Below, piece after piece: positions 12,961-23,007 of a stretch of DNA of 64,000 nt; within the stretch, counting starts at the first letter, position 1; every line of letters begins with the position of its first letter. Below the pieces are notes generated by a model, which had not been told where the DNA came from, did no database searches, and saw only the letters and a list, made by a program, of their open reading frames with translations. Location of the stretch: contig JAQISU010000026.1 of assembly GCA_029339505.1 (NCBI GenBank), forward strand, positions 3,360,001-3,424,000. The letters run 5' to 3'. A program made the position numbers and the translations under genes. The DNA is from Unio delphinus (lineage: Eukaryota > Mollusca > Bivalvia > Unionida > Unionidae).

Positions 12961-13042
<82 letters not shown>
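12961..13042. repeat. Compound (TC)n(TA)n microsatellite
   Basis: About 44 bp of TC followed by about 38 bp of TA. On the gene strand it reads (TA)n(GA)n and starts 60 bases after the donor of pore exon D. The 60-codon frame across it (IYIYIY...RERERE) is an artefact of the repeat. Confidence 0.97.
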
Positions 13043-13044
<2 letters not shown>

Positions 13045-13102
13045 GCATGAACAACCTCTCAGTACATCCATACCAATATCCAAGAATTTAACATATACCT
13101 AC

Positions 13103-13273
13103 AATGCTGAAAATTATGAAAACTACAATGAACATTCGGCCCAATACTGTTGTGGCAGAGATGTCACCGTACCCCACTGTGGACATTGTAACCAGCATAA
13201 AATACAGGCACTCCCAATATGCAAGTCGTTGAGGGTTGTTGAAGTTTAGGAAAAAATCCCCAGAATTCTCCAG
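13103..13273 (-). CDS. slo: BK channel exon D: pore helix, selectivity filter, S6
   Basis: Exon of 171 bp, exactly 57 codons, phase 0 at both ends. The acceptor is tttatcacag at 13274-13283; the donor is gtaggt at 13097-13102. The product starts [11 protein letters not shown] (turret), continues [16 protein letters not shown] (pore helix), then TMSTVGYGD (potassium selectivity filter with all key residues), then [20 protein letters not shown] (start of S6). It joins exon C in phase 0 and exon E in phase 0. Oddities: the turret has SGDFF where relatives usually have SGDP, and S6 has FS where Slo1 proteins usually have a glycine pair (hinge). TVGYGD and the flanking residues identify it beyond doubt as a potassium channel; the context identifies Slo. 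Confidence 0.97.
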
Positions 13274-13730
13274 CTGTGATAAAAGAAAAAATAATAAACA
13301 GTTAAAGTTGTCAGATCTGAATGTTTACACAAACTCCATAGTATACAAATACCTGAAAATGTATTTTTAAAAAATTGTATATGGTTCAATTTATTAAAGA
13401 CAAATAATATCTTATTCTTCATTAATCTTGATGCCTACCAAAACACCTAATTACCCTGTACATCCAACAAAGACTGATATGACACAAACAATAACCATCT
13501 TCTATGTAGTCTGTAACTACTATTTTCATGGCATTCTTTCCATGGAAATTTGTGAGGAATTATCAGCATCCCTTAATGACTGGAAATACCATTCCTGTCT
13601 CCCTCATTATAGTTTTGTTCATGGGAGTCATAGAAGTTAATGCACTTTAAGTAAAGGGATAACTTAGATCACAATATTACAGGAACTGATATGTTATAGT
13701 ATGGTCTATAGAAAAAACAAATGCTTCATT
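13274..13730. other. Intronic sequence before pore exon
   Basis: Contains the polypyrimidine tract and acceptor of exon D. A 70-codon plus-strand frame at 13428-13640 has no features. Nothing else was seen. Confidence 0.5.
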
Positions 13731-13745
13731 TCAACTGTATCTTTA

Positions 13746-14003
13746 GGGTCCCCGAGTGGCCGAGTGGTCTAAAGTGCATTCCGTTATGGATCACTGTCGT
13801 CTCACCTCTGTCTGCATGGGTTCAAGTCCAAGATTGAGCTAATGTAGTTATGTGAGAAAGCTTGCCAGTAGCTTCTCGTTGGTCGGTGATTCTTTCCGGG
13901 GGTTTTCCCGGGTTCTCCCTCCACCAATAATACTGGCTACCATGTATAGCTTATTGTGCGCTGAAAAATGGTGTTAAACCCTAAAACAACAACAACAACA
14001 ACA
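13746..14003 (+). mobile_element. tRNA-derived SINE (family 2), copy 1
   Basis: About 258 bp. The head resembles a class II tRNA (Leu/Ser type) and holds pol III promoter boxes: A box TGGCCGAGTGGTCTAAAG and B box GGTTCAAGTCC. The middle domain has gtgagaaagcttgccagtag and ttccgggggttttcccggg; the tail is AAC-rich (acaacaacaac). Target duplications are 15 bp with one mismatch (tcaactgtatcttta at 13731-13745; tcaactgtgtcttta at 14004-14018). It is transcribed antisense to the channel gene. It is the best preserved of five copies in the window. Confidence 0.9.
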
Positions 14004-14296
14004 TCAACTGTGTCTTTATACTTGTTAGCATAACTAGTGTATATGACTTTCATAAACTTTCCCATGCAACTCTAATACTGATGAACATAATATACAGCAG
14101 GATTAGGACAGGAACTCCTTAAATATCAGCATATAAACTTCAGTAGTATTCTAAATCTTCAGTTGTATACAGCAAATGAGGGTGAAGATAAGTGACTTTA
14201 TAAAATTTAAATAAAAACTTTTAACAATGGTTTTGGAATTTTTTCTTACAAATTGTCAAGGAAAGGTAATTTTGTAATTTATGTGCAATATTGATG

Positions 14297-14396
14297 CATA
14301 AATGATCGAATACATACAAATTTGGTGATGTCATCAAAATTCACCCATTAATATTGTTTACAACAATAAAACATGTTTTCTACACAAGCAGGAGAG
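14297..14396 (+). repeat. Direct repeat, left copy, flanking SINE family 1
   Basis: About 100 bp, from cataaatgatcgaatac to acaagcaggagag. The right copy is at 14721-14829 (109 bp; it carries about 9 extra bases near aaggaatatt and several substitutions). The two copies touch the two ends of the SINE at 14397-14720. Confidence 0.9.
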
Positions 14397-14720
14397 TTTG
14401 TTTGTTTGTTTGATTAGGATTTTTAACATAACTTTAACAATTTTCCAGTCATATTGCTATGATGTATGCCGTGAGGCAATTTATAGTGATGTCTAGCACT
14501 GGGGCATCATGCCGCAGACATGTAGCATGATGTCCCACCCAGTCACATTATCCTGACACCAGGCCAACCAGTCCTAACACTAACCTCTTAATGCTGAGCG
14601 CCATGTGAGGCAGCTGTTAGTACCATTTTTGTAAGTCTTTGGTATGACTCGGCCGTTGATCAAACCCATGACCTCCCACTTCCGCGGCAGACGTTCTAAC
14701 CACTAGGCCACCGGAGTGGT
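14397..14720 (-). mobile_element. tRNA-derived SINE (family 1)
   Basis: Minus-strand SINE of about 324 bp. The head is at the right: A box TGGCCTAGTGGTTAGAACG and B box GGGTTTGATCAAC, tRNA-like. The body includes the reverse of tgtctagcactggggcatca and cccacccagtcacattatcc. The tail at the left reads (CAAA)n on the minus strand. It is bracketed by ~100-bp direct repeats. Fragments of the same family occur at 20.9 kb and 60.05 kb. Confidence 0.85.
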
Positions 14721-14829
14721 CATAAATGATTGAATACACAAGGAATATTTAAATTTGGTGATGTCATCAAAATTCACCCTCTAATATTGTTTACAATAAT
14801 AAAACCTGTTTTCTGCACAAGCAGGAGAG
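14721..14829 (+). repeat. Direct repeat, right copy, flanking SINE family 1
   Basis: Right copy of the ~100-bp repeat described at 14297-14396. It starts immediately after the SINE head and ends in the same caagcaggagag as the left copy. Confidence 0.9.
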
Positions 14830-14871
14830 AAAGGCAAGATATCAGTGTGTAAATCTAGTGTAATATTCTAG

Positions 14872-15118
14872 TTTGATTTTGCAGGGTTTAATACCATTTT
14901 GCAACACATGGTTATACATGGTGGCCTATGTATTTGGTGGAAGACGACTGCAAGAAGCCCTCAGATAGAACCACCAAACCATGCAAAGCTAATTAAAGCT
15001 TTCTCACAAACACACACTGGCCAAGCCGAGAATTCACATGGGCAGAAGTGAGAAGTGCAAGTGATTGGAAAAAGCAAGTACCTCAGACCACTCAGTCACT
15101 CAGGGACCCTGTTATATC
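14872..15118 (-). mobile_element. SINE family 2, copy 2, old and diverged
   Basis: The order of landmarks matches family 2 in reverse: agggtttaataccattttgc, ggtggaagac, aagctttctcacaaac, and the head ccactcagtcactcagggac. Many substitutions are present and the A and B boxes are damaged. Confidence 0.75.
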
Positions 15119-17306
15119 GTACCTAAATTTCAGCTAAATGCAACAAAATATACAGAAAATATGTGATTTTCAAAATCTTTAATACAAAACAATTAACACT
15201 TATCACAATGATGAAACAGGGCAAGACAGAAACTCCTGACATATCAGAACATGAACTTTAGACCCATAATATAGTATCCTAAATTTTAAGGAACGACAGA
15301 AATACAAATAATTTTCACAAACTTTAAAGCAACTGATGTAGAATATACATTGTGACACCACTATAACAAGCTCTTTTTAACATGGCTTTGGATATAACAT
15401 ATTCATAGCATGGCTCCCGAAATTCCATATACATGTATTTTTCTCATATGCAAAACAATTTTTCTTCTTGAAATTACCAAAAAATTGCTTGTAAAATGTT
15501 GCTGTCATTTTGGGAAAGAGATGTCTATGAATTCTAAAAGATGATCATGTCACAGTGTCTGATATTTTGTCTACATGTATTTTTCTTGTACATGACAAAA
15601 AAAATGTTTGTTCTTTAAAGTATGAAAAATAAGATGTAAAATGTTTTTTCAGGAAACTTGAAAGTATGAAAAATAATGTGTAAAAAAAGTTTATTCAGGA
15701 ATTGCACTGGGCTTTACCAATATCACAAATTGCAATTTTGTTTTCCTTACTGGCAACAAAATATACCATCTAGCAATTTTTGGGGATGACAACATTGTTG
15801 GCTGTTTAAACTTGTGTATACAATCTTTGGTTTGATGTGGAGAAAATTAAATGCACCATGAAAGGAAGCCAGACTTGGATATAAAATGCTCTGGAATCTA
15901 TCTATTGTTACATTAACAAATCCTTTGTTCATAATGACAAACCATTTTAACAGCACACTGTTATAATCTGCTTATGCTGACATATGGCCTGAGTACAGTA
16001 TGCTGTGATAACATATGAATGGTCATGCTACTGAACAAGCTACAATCAACCAACTTTTGAATGTAAGAACACGAATAACTACAATCGACCAAATGACAGC
16101 TAGTTTTTGTTTTGTTTTAAAATATACCCTGAAAAAAATAGTTTTGCTGAAACTTCAAAGAAAACTGATTACTTTTGAGCATTGATCGTTCTGTATAAAT
16201 ACTTAGCTAATGAAAAGTACATTTGGTCTCAATAAAATATTCTACAATTATTTGATGTTGCTGCCAGAATAACAAACAGGCATTGGTTTGGTCATCCAAA
16301 GTTGTTCTAGCTGTGTTTCACGAGCACATGCATTTTTCATCAAAAAATGCCTACAACCATCTTCAATAAAAAAAAAAAAAAAAGAAAGCACCTTATATCA
16401 AAGGAAATCAGCACAAACTGAAATAAATGCAATGGAATCTGATGAATTGTCCAAAGTGACCAGAAAATATTTGCTGTGCCATGAAAGTTTCCTTTTTGCA
16501 AAAAGAAAATGTTTAAGCTGATAATAACTACCAATGGTGGCATAAACGCAAATTAAATTTCCAATCTTTTCAAACCATAGATATCTTGCTGTGAATTTAC
16601 TTTTGAATTTGCTACTTTCCTTATGATAAGCCTCATCTCTTTGGTAAGACATAGCTGTCTTCAGCTGACCAAAATCTAGGCCAGTTTAAATACATGTATG
16701 TGTAGCATCATGTACATAATTATAGCCACATGCTACTACTGGCAACAATATTGTTGTGAGTTATTTAGTGACACATGTTTTTTGACAATAGGATATAGAT
16801 AGATCAAACAAGGTCTGACATTTTTATTTATGTGTTTTTGTGTTTTCTAACAGGATGTGACTGATACATTACTTTTATAAGATGTGAGCCACACTCAAAT
16901 TCATGAATTTTCAAATGCATATTATCTAAATAGTAGAGTGTGCTACATAAATGTAAGTTGTCAATATACAAGTGTTTTTAAGACTAATTTTGTCTACATT
17001 TAATCAAAAGCATTTATTTTTGCACATCTTTTATTGGTACATGCATCAATTTATTCAGCTAACTTACTTGCACAATTATAACACAGTTTGGTTTATAATA
17101 CTGCCAGGTTCTATGGACCACAACCAACATGCTATAATGAGGTCACACTGTATATGGCTTGCAAAAAAAAAAATTAAACATGATTGCTAATGATGCTACT
17201 GTCACAACATCACTTTTGCCAGCAAACAAACAATATCTCCCTACATGTCTGACATGAAACAAGAAGATACATTTTATGGGGGAAAAAACTAATTTTGATT
17301 AGGCAA
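15119..17306. other. Intronic sequence, nothing recognised
   Basis: About 2.2 kb of AT-rich sequence. Short frames at 15747-15956 and 16288-16652 overlap each other on both strands and include poly-A runs; none is convincing. A short near-duplication (gtatgaaaaataa...gtgtaaaa) lies around 15620-15690. Confidence 0.45.
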
Positions 17307-17319
17307 TACTTACTGCTAC

Positions 17320-17575
17320 ATTGTTTGTTTGTTTTTGTAGGGTTTAATGCCATTTTTCAGAACATGATAGGCTAGATATGGCAGCCAGTATTATTGGTGG
17401 AGGAAGAACCCGGGAAAACCCCAGAAAGAACCACCAACCCATGTGAAGCTACTGGCAAGCTTTCTCACATAACTACATTAGCTGAATCTAAGCCTCGAAA
17501 CCCACGCAGACAGAGGTGAGATGGCAATGATCTGTAATGGAGAGCGCTTTAGACCACTCAGCCATTCGGGGCCCC
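17320..17575 (-). mobile_element. SINE family 2, copy 3, with perfect target duplication
   Basis: About 256 bp on the minus strand. The tail at the left is (CAAA)-type; the body contains gaacccgggaaaaccccag and aagctttctcacataac; the head at the right contains ccactcagccattcggggc. It is flanked by a perfect 13-bp duplication tacttactgctac at 17307-17319 and 17576-17588, which proves LINE-type insertion. Confidence 0.92.
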
Positions 17576-17588
17576 TACTTACTGCTAC

Positions 17589-18664
17589 TACTGCATTGCT
17601 ACCTTTTTCCATGCTGCTAGAACCCAGTCTGGACTCAATTTACCCTCCTCCAAATAATATCAGAGAAGCAAAATAACAAATAAAAAAAACACGATTCAAG
17701 TCTGATTCTTTTGACATTTTCTACATATGGAATATCCTCCTTTTTTGGACTTGGTCTTAGACTAAGGAAAATTAAAAGACAGGTGGAAGGAGGGACTTCA
17801 GCAATAGTAACAGGTAAGTATTACATAATTTAATTAGTTTAACACCACAAAACACTAATTTTATTAGCAGTAATACATTACCTGATATTACTGCACTGCT
17901 GACTTTCTGAGGCTGGTGGAAGGCTGATGGCTAAGTGAATTTAGTGTTTTCAGAAAAATGTTCTACTGCAAAACGGAATTGTTATTGTTAGGCTGACACA
18001 ACTGGACCTAAAGCATAAATGACTTCACTGTGGTGTGCCACTGAATGAAAGTGAGGATGCCAGAAAACAGCTTTCATGACATCATCCCAAAGGTACGAGT
18101 CAAAAGGACTCGAGATGCAGCAATAGTCTTATCTCATGAGGTTCCATTTTCATGAAACAGATCTGATCCAAACAATGCATTTCAAGAATGAGGTTGCGGA
18201 GATATATGCGAGTTTTTATAGCAACCAAAGAGCAAACATGCGGTTCACCTTTACAATTATAATAATGATCAAGAGACTGGTGACTGGATCTTAGTGTACC
18301 TGACCAGATCTCAAAGATTTTGGATCTGACCTAATAGAAGAACCCATTGAGAACTTAAGAGTGTCAGAGAGGGCTGCTATAATTAAAGCCCCTAATGAAG
18401 AAAAATTAATGTAGCTTTGGGGGGGAGGGAAGAAAAACTAATTTTAATGATGTAATACTTGCTTGTTGCTACTGCATAGCTAGTACAGTCTGACATGGTG
18501 GTTGGGATCCATAGGAACCATGTTAATGACTGAACCATGTTTTAACAAACCATGTCTGCTTGGGTGGGTGGGGGTGGGGTGTAATAAAAGTGGGCTAAAA
18601 AAATACATGCTTTTCATTAATGAAGATAAACTAGACACTTGTATATTGGCAACTTACATTTGTG
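17589..18664. repeat. Old dispersed repeat sequence
   Basis: Part of this stretch (about 17930-18260) resembles 30600-30850: both have cttcactgtggtg followed by tgaatgaa(a)g and later agatgcagcaa. A phrase like aaactaattttaatgatgtaatactt also recurs near 17290, 18435 and 29980. Family unknown. Confidence 0.5.
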
Positions 18665-18666
18665 TA

Positions 18667-18844
18667 CAGTAAAACCTGTCTTGAAAGACCACCGCTATGT
18701 GAGACCACCTATTTTGAGAGATCACATTATCAGTGCACAATTTTATTGTTTATATAGCATAGTGACCTGTTATGAGAGACCACCTGTCTTAAGAGACCAT
18801 ACTTATTTGGCAAAAGAGGTAGTCTTTCAAGACAGATTTTACTG
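18667..18844. mobile_element. Tc1/mariner-type MITE, 178 bp
   Basis: Ends CAGTAAAACCTGTCTTGAAA (left) and TTTCAAGACAGATTTTACTG (right) are inverted repeats with one mismatch, and TA dinucleotides flank both. The interior repeats gagaccacct-type phrases, so the whole element is partly palindromic. A separate 28-bp fragment of the same end is at 42480-42507. The 100-codon frame across the element is an artefact. Confidence 0.85.
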
Positions 18845-18867
18845 TAGTACAATCCATAATCCATTCA

Positions 18868-18870
<3 letters not shown>

Positions 18871-18899
<29 letters not shown>
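18871..18899. repeat. (CA)n microsatellite
   Basis: About 29 bp of uninterrupted CA dinucleotides, just right of the MITE. Confidence 0.95.
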
Positions 18900-18903
<4 letters not shown>

Positions 18904-20854
18904 AGAAATCCATGAATTTGAGTATAAATCACATGCTATAAAATTCACGCATGAATCACATCCCATTTGAAAACACAAATAACATACATATAACAAAAAC
19001 TGGGGTCCTCATTTTGATCTATATCTGATTGTTTACTGTAAAAACAATTCAATACAAATGTCGCAAAAAGCATGTTGCTGTAATTGCTATATGTTACATT
19101 TACTTAATTGGCGAGTCATCTTGCCAAAATTACCCAGGGAATGAGGCTATTGATAAGGAAATGAAAAATGTAACAAATTAAAAATTGAACAAACATCATT
19201 GCAAGATACTCCATTTTCAATTAAGTTGATGGCCAGATATTCATAGTTTCAAAATATAGCAATTGATGCCACAGTTGGAAACAACTGAAAGCATACTTCT
19301 TTTTTTCCTGCAAAAATTAAACTTTTACGGCACAATAAACATGTTCCATTCTATTTGGAAATATTAAATAATCTATAAGATTCCATTGCTTTTATTTAAA
19401 TTTGGTGATGACTTTCTTTGATGAATTTTTTATGAAGTCCGGTTTCTTTGATGAAGGGAGCATGTGTTATTAAACTTACTGCTAAGGAGAGCTATGGAGG
19501 ACGAAACAGATGTATGTTTCTTATTGCGGTGGCAACATCAAATAATAGTGGAACAATGACTGAAGCTGATTTTTCTTTCATATTCTTAATGTTAATGCAA
19601 AATGATTGGTGCTGACACAGATGTTGGGACAGACCACCCCCTACAGTGTCTAGCAAAGGCTTAGCCCTTTCTCAACCTTAGAGAAAGCTCCTTGATCATA
19701 ACTGAGTGATTAAGGCAAAAAAAGATCTGCTGCAAGTTTGACACAAAAAGTTTTTGTAAGTGAGAAAGTATTTTCAAGTAACCAGAACCTGGGACACAGA
19801 TCGTTAGGCAAGAGGAAGTAAAAATCATTCACTGCTTTATCAAACAACCAGAATTCCTCTTCCTATGCTTCCTGAAGGCTGAGAAAGGGCATGTAACCAT
19901 AAGAGAGATGGTACCACAATGGCCTGCTCCGAGTCAAATTCAAGGGCAAGACTACATGACCCAGTATCTGTCTGCTATGGGGAAGACTTGGCAAGAGAAG
20001 ACACTTGATCTAGAAACTCCCCCCATGGCAATAATGAAGTGTCTAAATCAGGGTCTGTTGGTGGATTAAGGTGATTTTACACCCACCCATATCATTTTGT
20101 AGAAATCTCCCACATTTTAAACAACCTTGTAAGATGATGTATACCTATGGCTAGCAGGCATCATCTCATTATTATGTGGCCCTGGTCCAGAAGTCCATGG
20201 TTGTTTGAAGGAAAAGATCCAATAGCTTCCTTAATGAGGACAGCCCCACATCCCATAGTGATTAAGAGAAATAATAAGGAAGGTGGATACCAATTTTCTC
20301 CCCCGAGTTAATCTGGCATCAGTTAGCCAATTCCCAGTCTCCTGTGAGATGAAATGGTTGTCTGGAAAGATGGAAGAATTGGTCTGAAGCCTTTCTCAAT
20401 TTGTGTCACCAATAATGGGGTCCTGAGACTGAAACAGTGTTGCTCCCCCATTACTTGCTAGCTCAACTAGCAATCAGCCATCACCTAACTGTGGGGATGC
20501 TGCTCCCCCTTGCAGCTTGTGTGGCTCATTCTCTGCACTTTTGGACATGAAAGGGTACAGCTCCTATCCAAGGGAAGGGCATGACTCATTCTCTATTATA
20601 GTGATAAAGAGTATGCTGCTCATCACTCTCCAAAAATGTGCAACTCACTCTCTGCCTTAACACATGAAAATTGGTGCTGCTCCAAACTCTAGGGAAAGCA
20701 AAACTCACTCTCACTCATTCATATCTTCACTAAGCAGGGGGACAGGTGTTTGTCCTGTTAGTGTGTACAGGATAAACCATTTGAGATGGATTTCCAAGGA
20801 GATTTCTTGTGGCCACACATACCCACATATTACATAGAGTGTGCACATTTGATC
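18900..20854. other. Intronic sequence; weak ~60-bp repeat near its end
   Basis: Mostly unrecognised. Between about 20440 and 20730, phrases such as 'ctcattctctgcactt', 'gactcattctctatta' and 'aactcactctctgcct' recur about every 60 bp together with gctgctcc, which suggests a very old tandem repeat. No coding signal. Confidence 0.4.
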
Positions 20855-21095
20855 TTGATTTTTTTCAAATGTAGCTTTAACAATATTCTGTTATATTGCT
20901 ATGATTTCTGCAGTGTGGCAGTTTATAGTGATGTCTAGCACTGGGGTATCATGCCACACACAGGTAGCATTATGTCCCACCCAGTTACATTATCCTGTCA
21001 TCAGACAGACCAGTTCTAACACTAGCCTCTTAATGTGAATGCCAAGTGAGGCAGCTGTTAATACCATTTTTATAAGTCTTTAGTATGATCTAACC
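20855..21095 (-). mobile_element. SINE family 1 fragment
   Basis: Shares tttatagtgatgtctagcac, tatcatgcca and gtcccacccagt with the copy at 14397-14720. The tRNA-like head is missing or unrecognisable. Confidence 0.75.
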
Positions 21096-21985
21096 AAATG
21101 ACACCTTAAGCAAGTTTTTCACTAAGAATAAATGGTAAAAAGGAAGCAATGATAAACTTTCAGGACAGAAAAGCAATAATTAAGCCACAAAGGCTTTTTT
21201 AAAAAACAATACACTACGAATGAATTGGCAAAGAAACAGAAGGTTATGATTGCAAATATAAAAAACATGTACTGAAAGCTATCAAAAAGAAAAATAACCC
21301 ATGTTCATAATAAATGAGCTTTACATTAGATGAATTTAAAAAGTGGTGTGTGACCTGTAAAATGTTACAAATCACAATATAGGTAAAGTGAATAAGATTG
21401 TTAGCAGGCATGTCTGTGGACTGCAAAAAACGCATGGATAAAGAAACTTAAATAAAATATGTATCATTGCATGTTATTTAAACACAAATAAAACAAACAC
21501 TATAATTACTAACACCTTCAGAAGGGAAAAATAAAATGCCAAGACATACACCAGTTTTAAAAACCCTCAAAAAAGCTAAATTAAACAGTGACAAGAAATC
21601 GGTATAAAGATAAATAAAGAATATTTAGCACCAATAACTGGATCAGAAATATAGCTTTCAGAGTGCCAACAAGTTAAGCCAATCACATTAAAGACCAACT
21701 CATTACTACGTTTCTATCTCATTCATTATGAAACATGTACAAGATCTTAATGACATAACTATACATTCTAAGATGAGAAATATTCTGGCAACAAGCTCAA
21801 CCAATCAGATGCAAGATCACTTCATTAATATCACATGGAACTCAATTTTTATTGAACCACCTGAGATCTTAGTGATGAAAGTTTATATTCCAAGTTTGAT
21901 CAAAATCATATCATAAATCTACCCTCCTGAATTGTAAATCATCAATGTGCATATATCCCACTTTCCTTCAAAACCATTTAAGATA
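21096..21985. repeat. Old ~120-bp repeat family flanking the Helitron
   Basis: Phrases gcaagatcacttcattaata (21812) and caagtttgatcaaaatcata (21892) recur in diverged form on the other side of the Helitron at about 27703-27780. The Helitron therefore probably inserted into this older repetitive sequence. The frame at 21728-21916 lies within it and is not supported as a gene. Confidence 0.5.
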
Positions 21986-22009
21986 TCTTATATATATAAA
22001 AATGAATGT

Positions 22010-22600
22010 TTGTATGTTTGTTTGTTTGTGTCGTATGCGTTCCTATACCGTTCATCCGATTGCGATAAAACTTTGGTGAGTTGTTCTGCGCACGTCCGCA
22101 AAGGTTTCTGAATTAGTACAACCATTTAAATTGTACAATTCATATAGTTTTGCGACATTTACCGTGTGTTCACTGTAAACTGTAGGCGCCTTAGATATGT
22201 CACATGATCGAACAGTAGGCGCCTTAAATACGTCACGTGATCGAACACGGTCTGTAGCAATACCTAATTTCGCGTGTCTTCGGTGTGAACTGTAGGTGCC
22301 TTAGATACGTCATGTTTACTTAGTTATGTTTGGTTCGCGCCTTGGTTACGTCAAACAATCGCAGTGTGAATTTGTACGTCACGTGATCGAACAGTAGGCG
22401 CCTTAAATACATCACGTGATCAAACACGGTCTGGATTGGCTGAAACTATGATGACATAAATCAACAGCTGTATGAAATTCATAATCAGTGTACGTCATGT
22501 TTACTTAGTTACGTTTGGTTCTTACCTTGGTTATGTCAAACAATCACGGTGTGAATTTGTAATAGTCGTTACAAAGCATTACTTTCGCTGTCAAATCAAT
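22010..22600 (+). repeat. Helitron 5' region with internal repeats
   Basis: The block gtaggcgccttagatatgtc, or close variants with acgtcacgtgatcgaaca, appears about four times between 22183 and 22430, and gtacgtcatgtttacttagt recurs at about 22305 and 22490. The E-box-like palindrome CACGTG is found in several copies. The phrase gcgttcctataccgttcatc at 22039 recurs at 27143. Confidence 0.8.
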
Positions 22601-22667
22601 TATGCCACCTAAACGAAAAGCTATTGGTCGATCTATACCTCAAGCACGAAAGATAAAGGCATCATGA

Positions 22668-23007
22668 GCTTCAGAAACAGACGAGCAGCGGAAAGCAAGA
22701 TTGGAAACCGTTAGAGCTCGCACTGCTCAAACCCAATCATCTGAAACAGACAAGCAACGGAAAGCAAGATTAGAAACCGTTCGAGTTCACACTGCTCAAA
22801 CCTGATCATCTGAAACAGACGAGCAACAGAAAGCAAGATTAGAAACCGTTCGAGTTTGCACTGCTCAAACCCGATTATCTGAAGCAGACAAGCAATGGAA
22901 AGCAAGATTAGAAACCGTTCGAGTTTGCACTGCTGAAACCCGATCATCTGAAACAGACTAGCAATGGGAAGCAAGATTGCAAACCGTTCGAATTCGCACT
23001 GCTCAAT
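22668..23007 (+). repeat. 69-bp coding repeat in Helitron N-terminus
   Basis: About five tandem units of 69 bp encode a 23-residue repeat of the form ETDxQRKARLETVRxRTAQ, rich in Lys, Arg and Glu and probably helical and DNA-binding. Three of the in-frame stops fall in or next to these units. Confidence 0.85.

Noticed and set aside
12901..13083. 60-codon minus frame with IYIYIY and RERERE runs
   Set aside because: It is translation of the (TA)n(GA)n microsatellite.
13043..13249. 68-codon plus frame
   Set aside because: It is the antisense of the BK pore exon.
13757..13820. Possible tRNA gene (A box and B box)
   Set aside because: It is the head of a SINE with target duplications; the acceptor stem cannot be formed properly.
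14640..14720. Possible tRNA gene on the minus strand
   Set aside because: Head of the family-1 SINE, with diverged B box and no complete cloverleaf.
17762..17813. Small exon candidate on the plus strand between a ttag acceptor and gtaagtatt donor
   Set aside because: Opposite strand to the gene, lies in dispersed repeat sequence, no protein similarity that I recognise.
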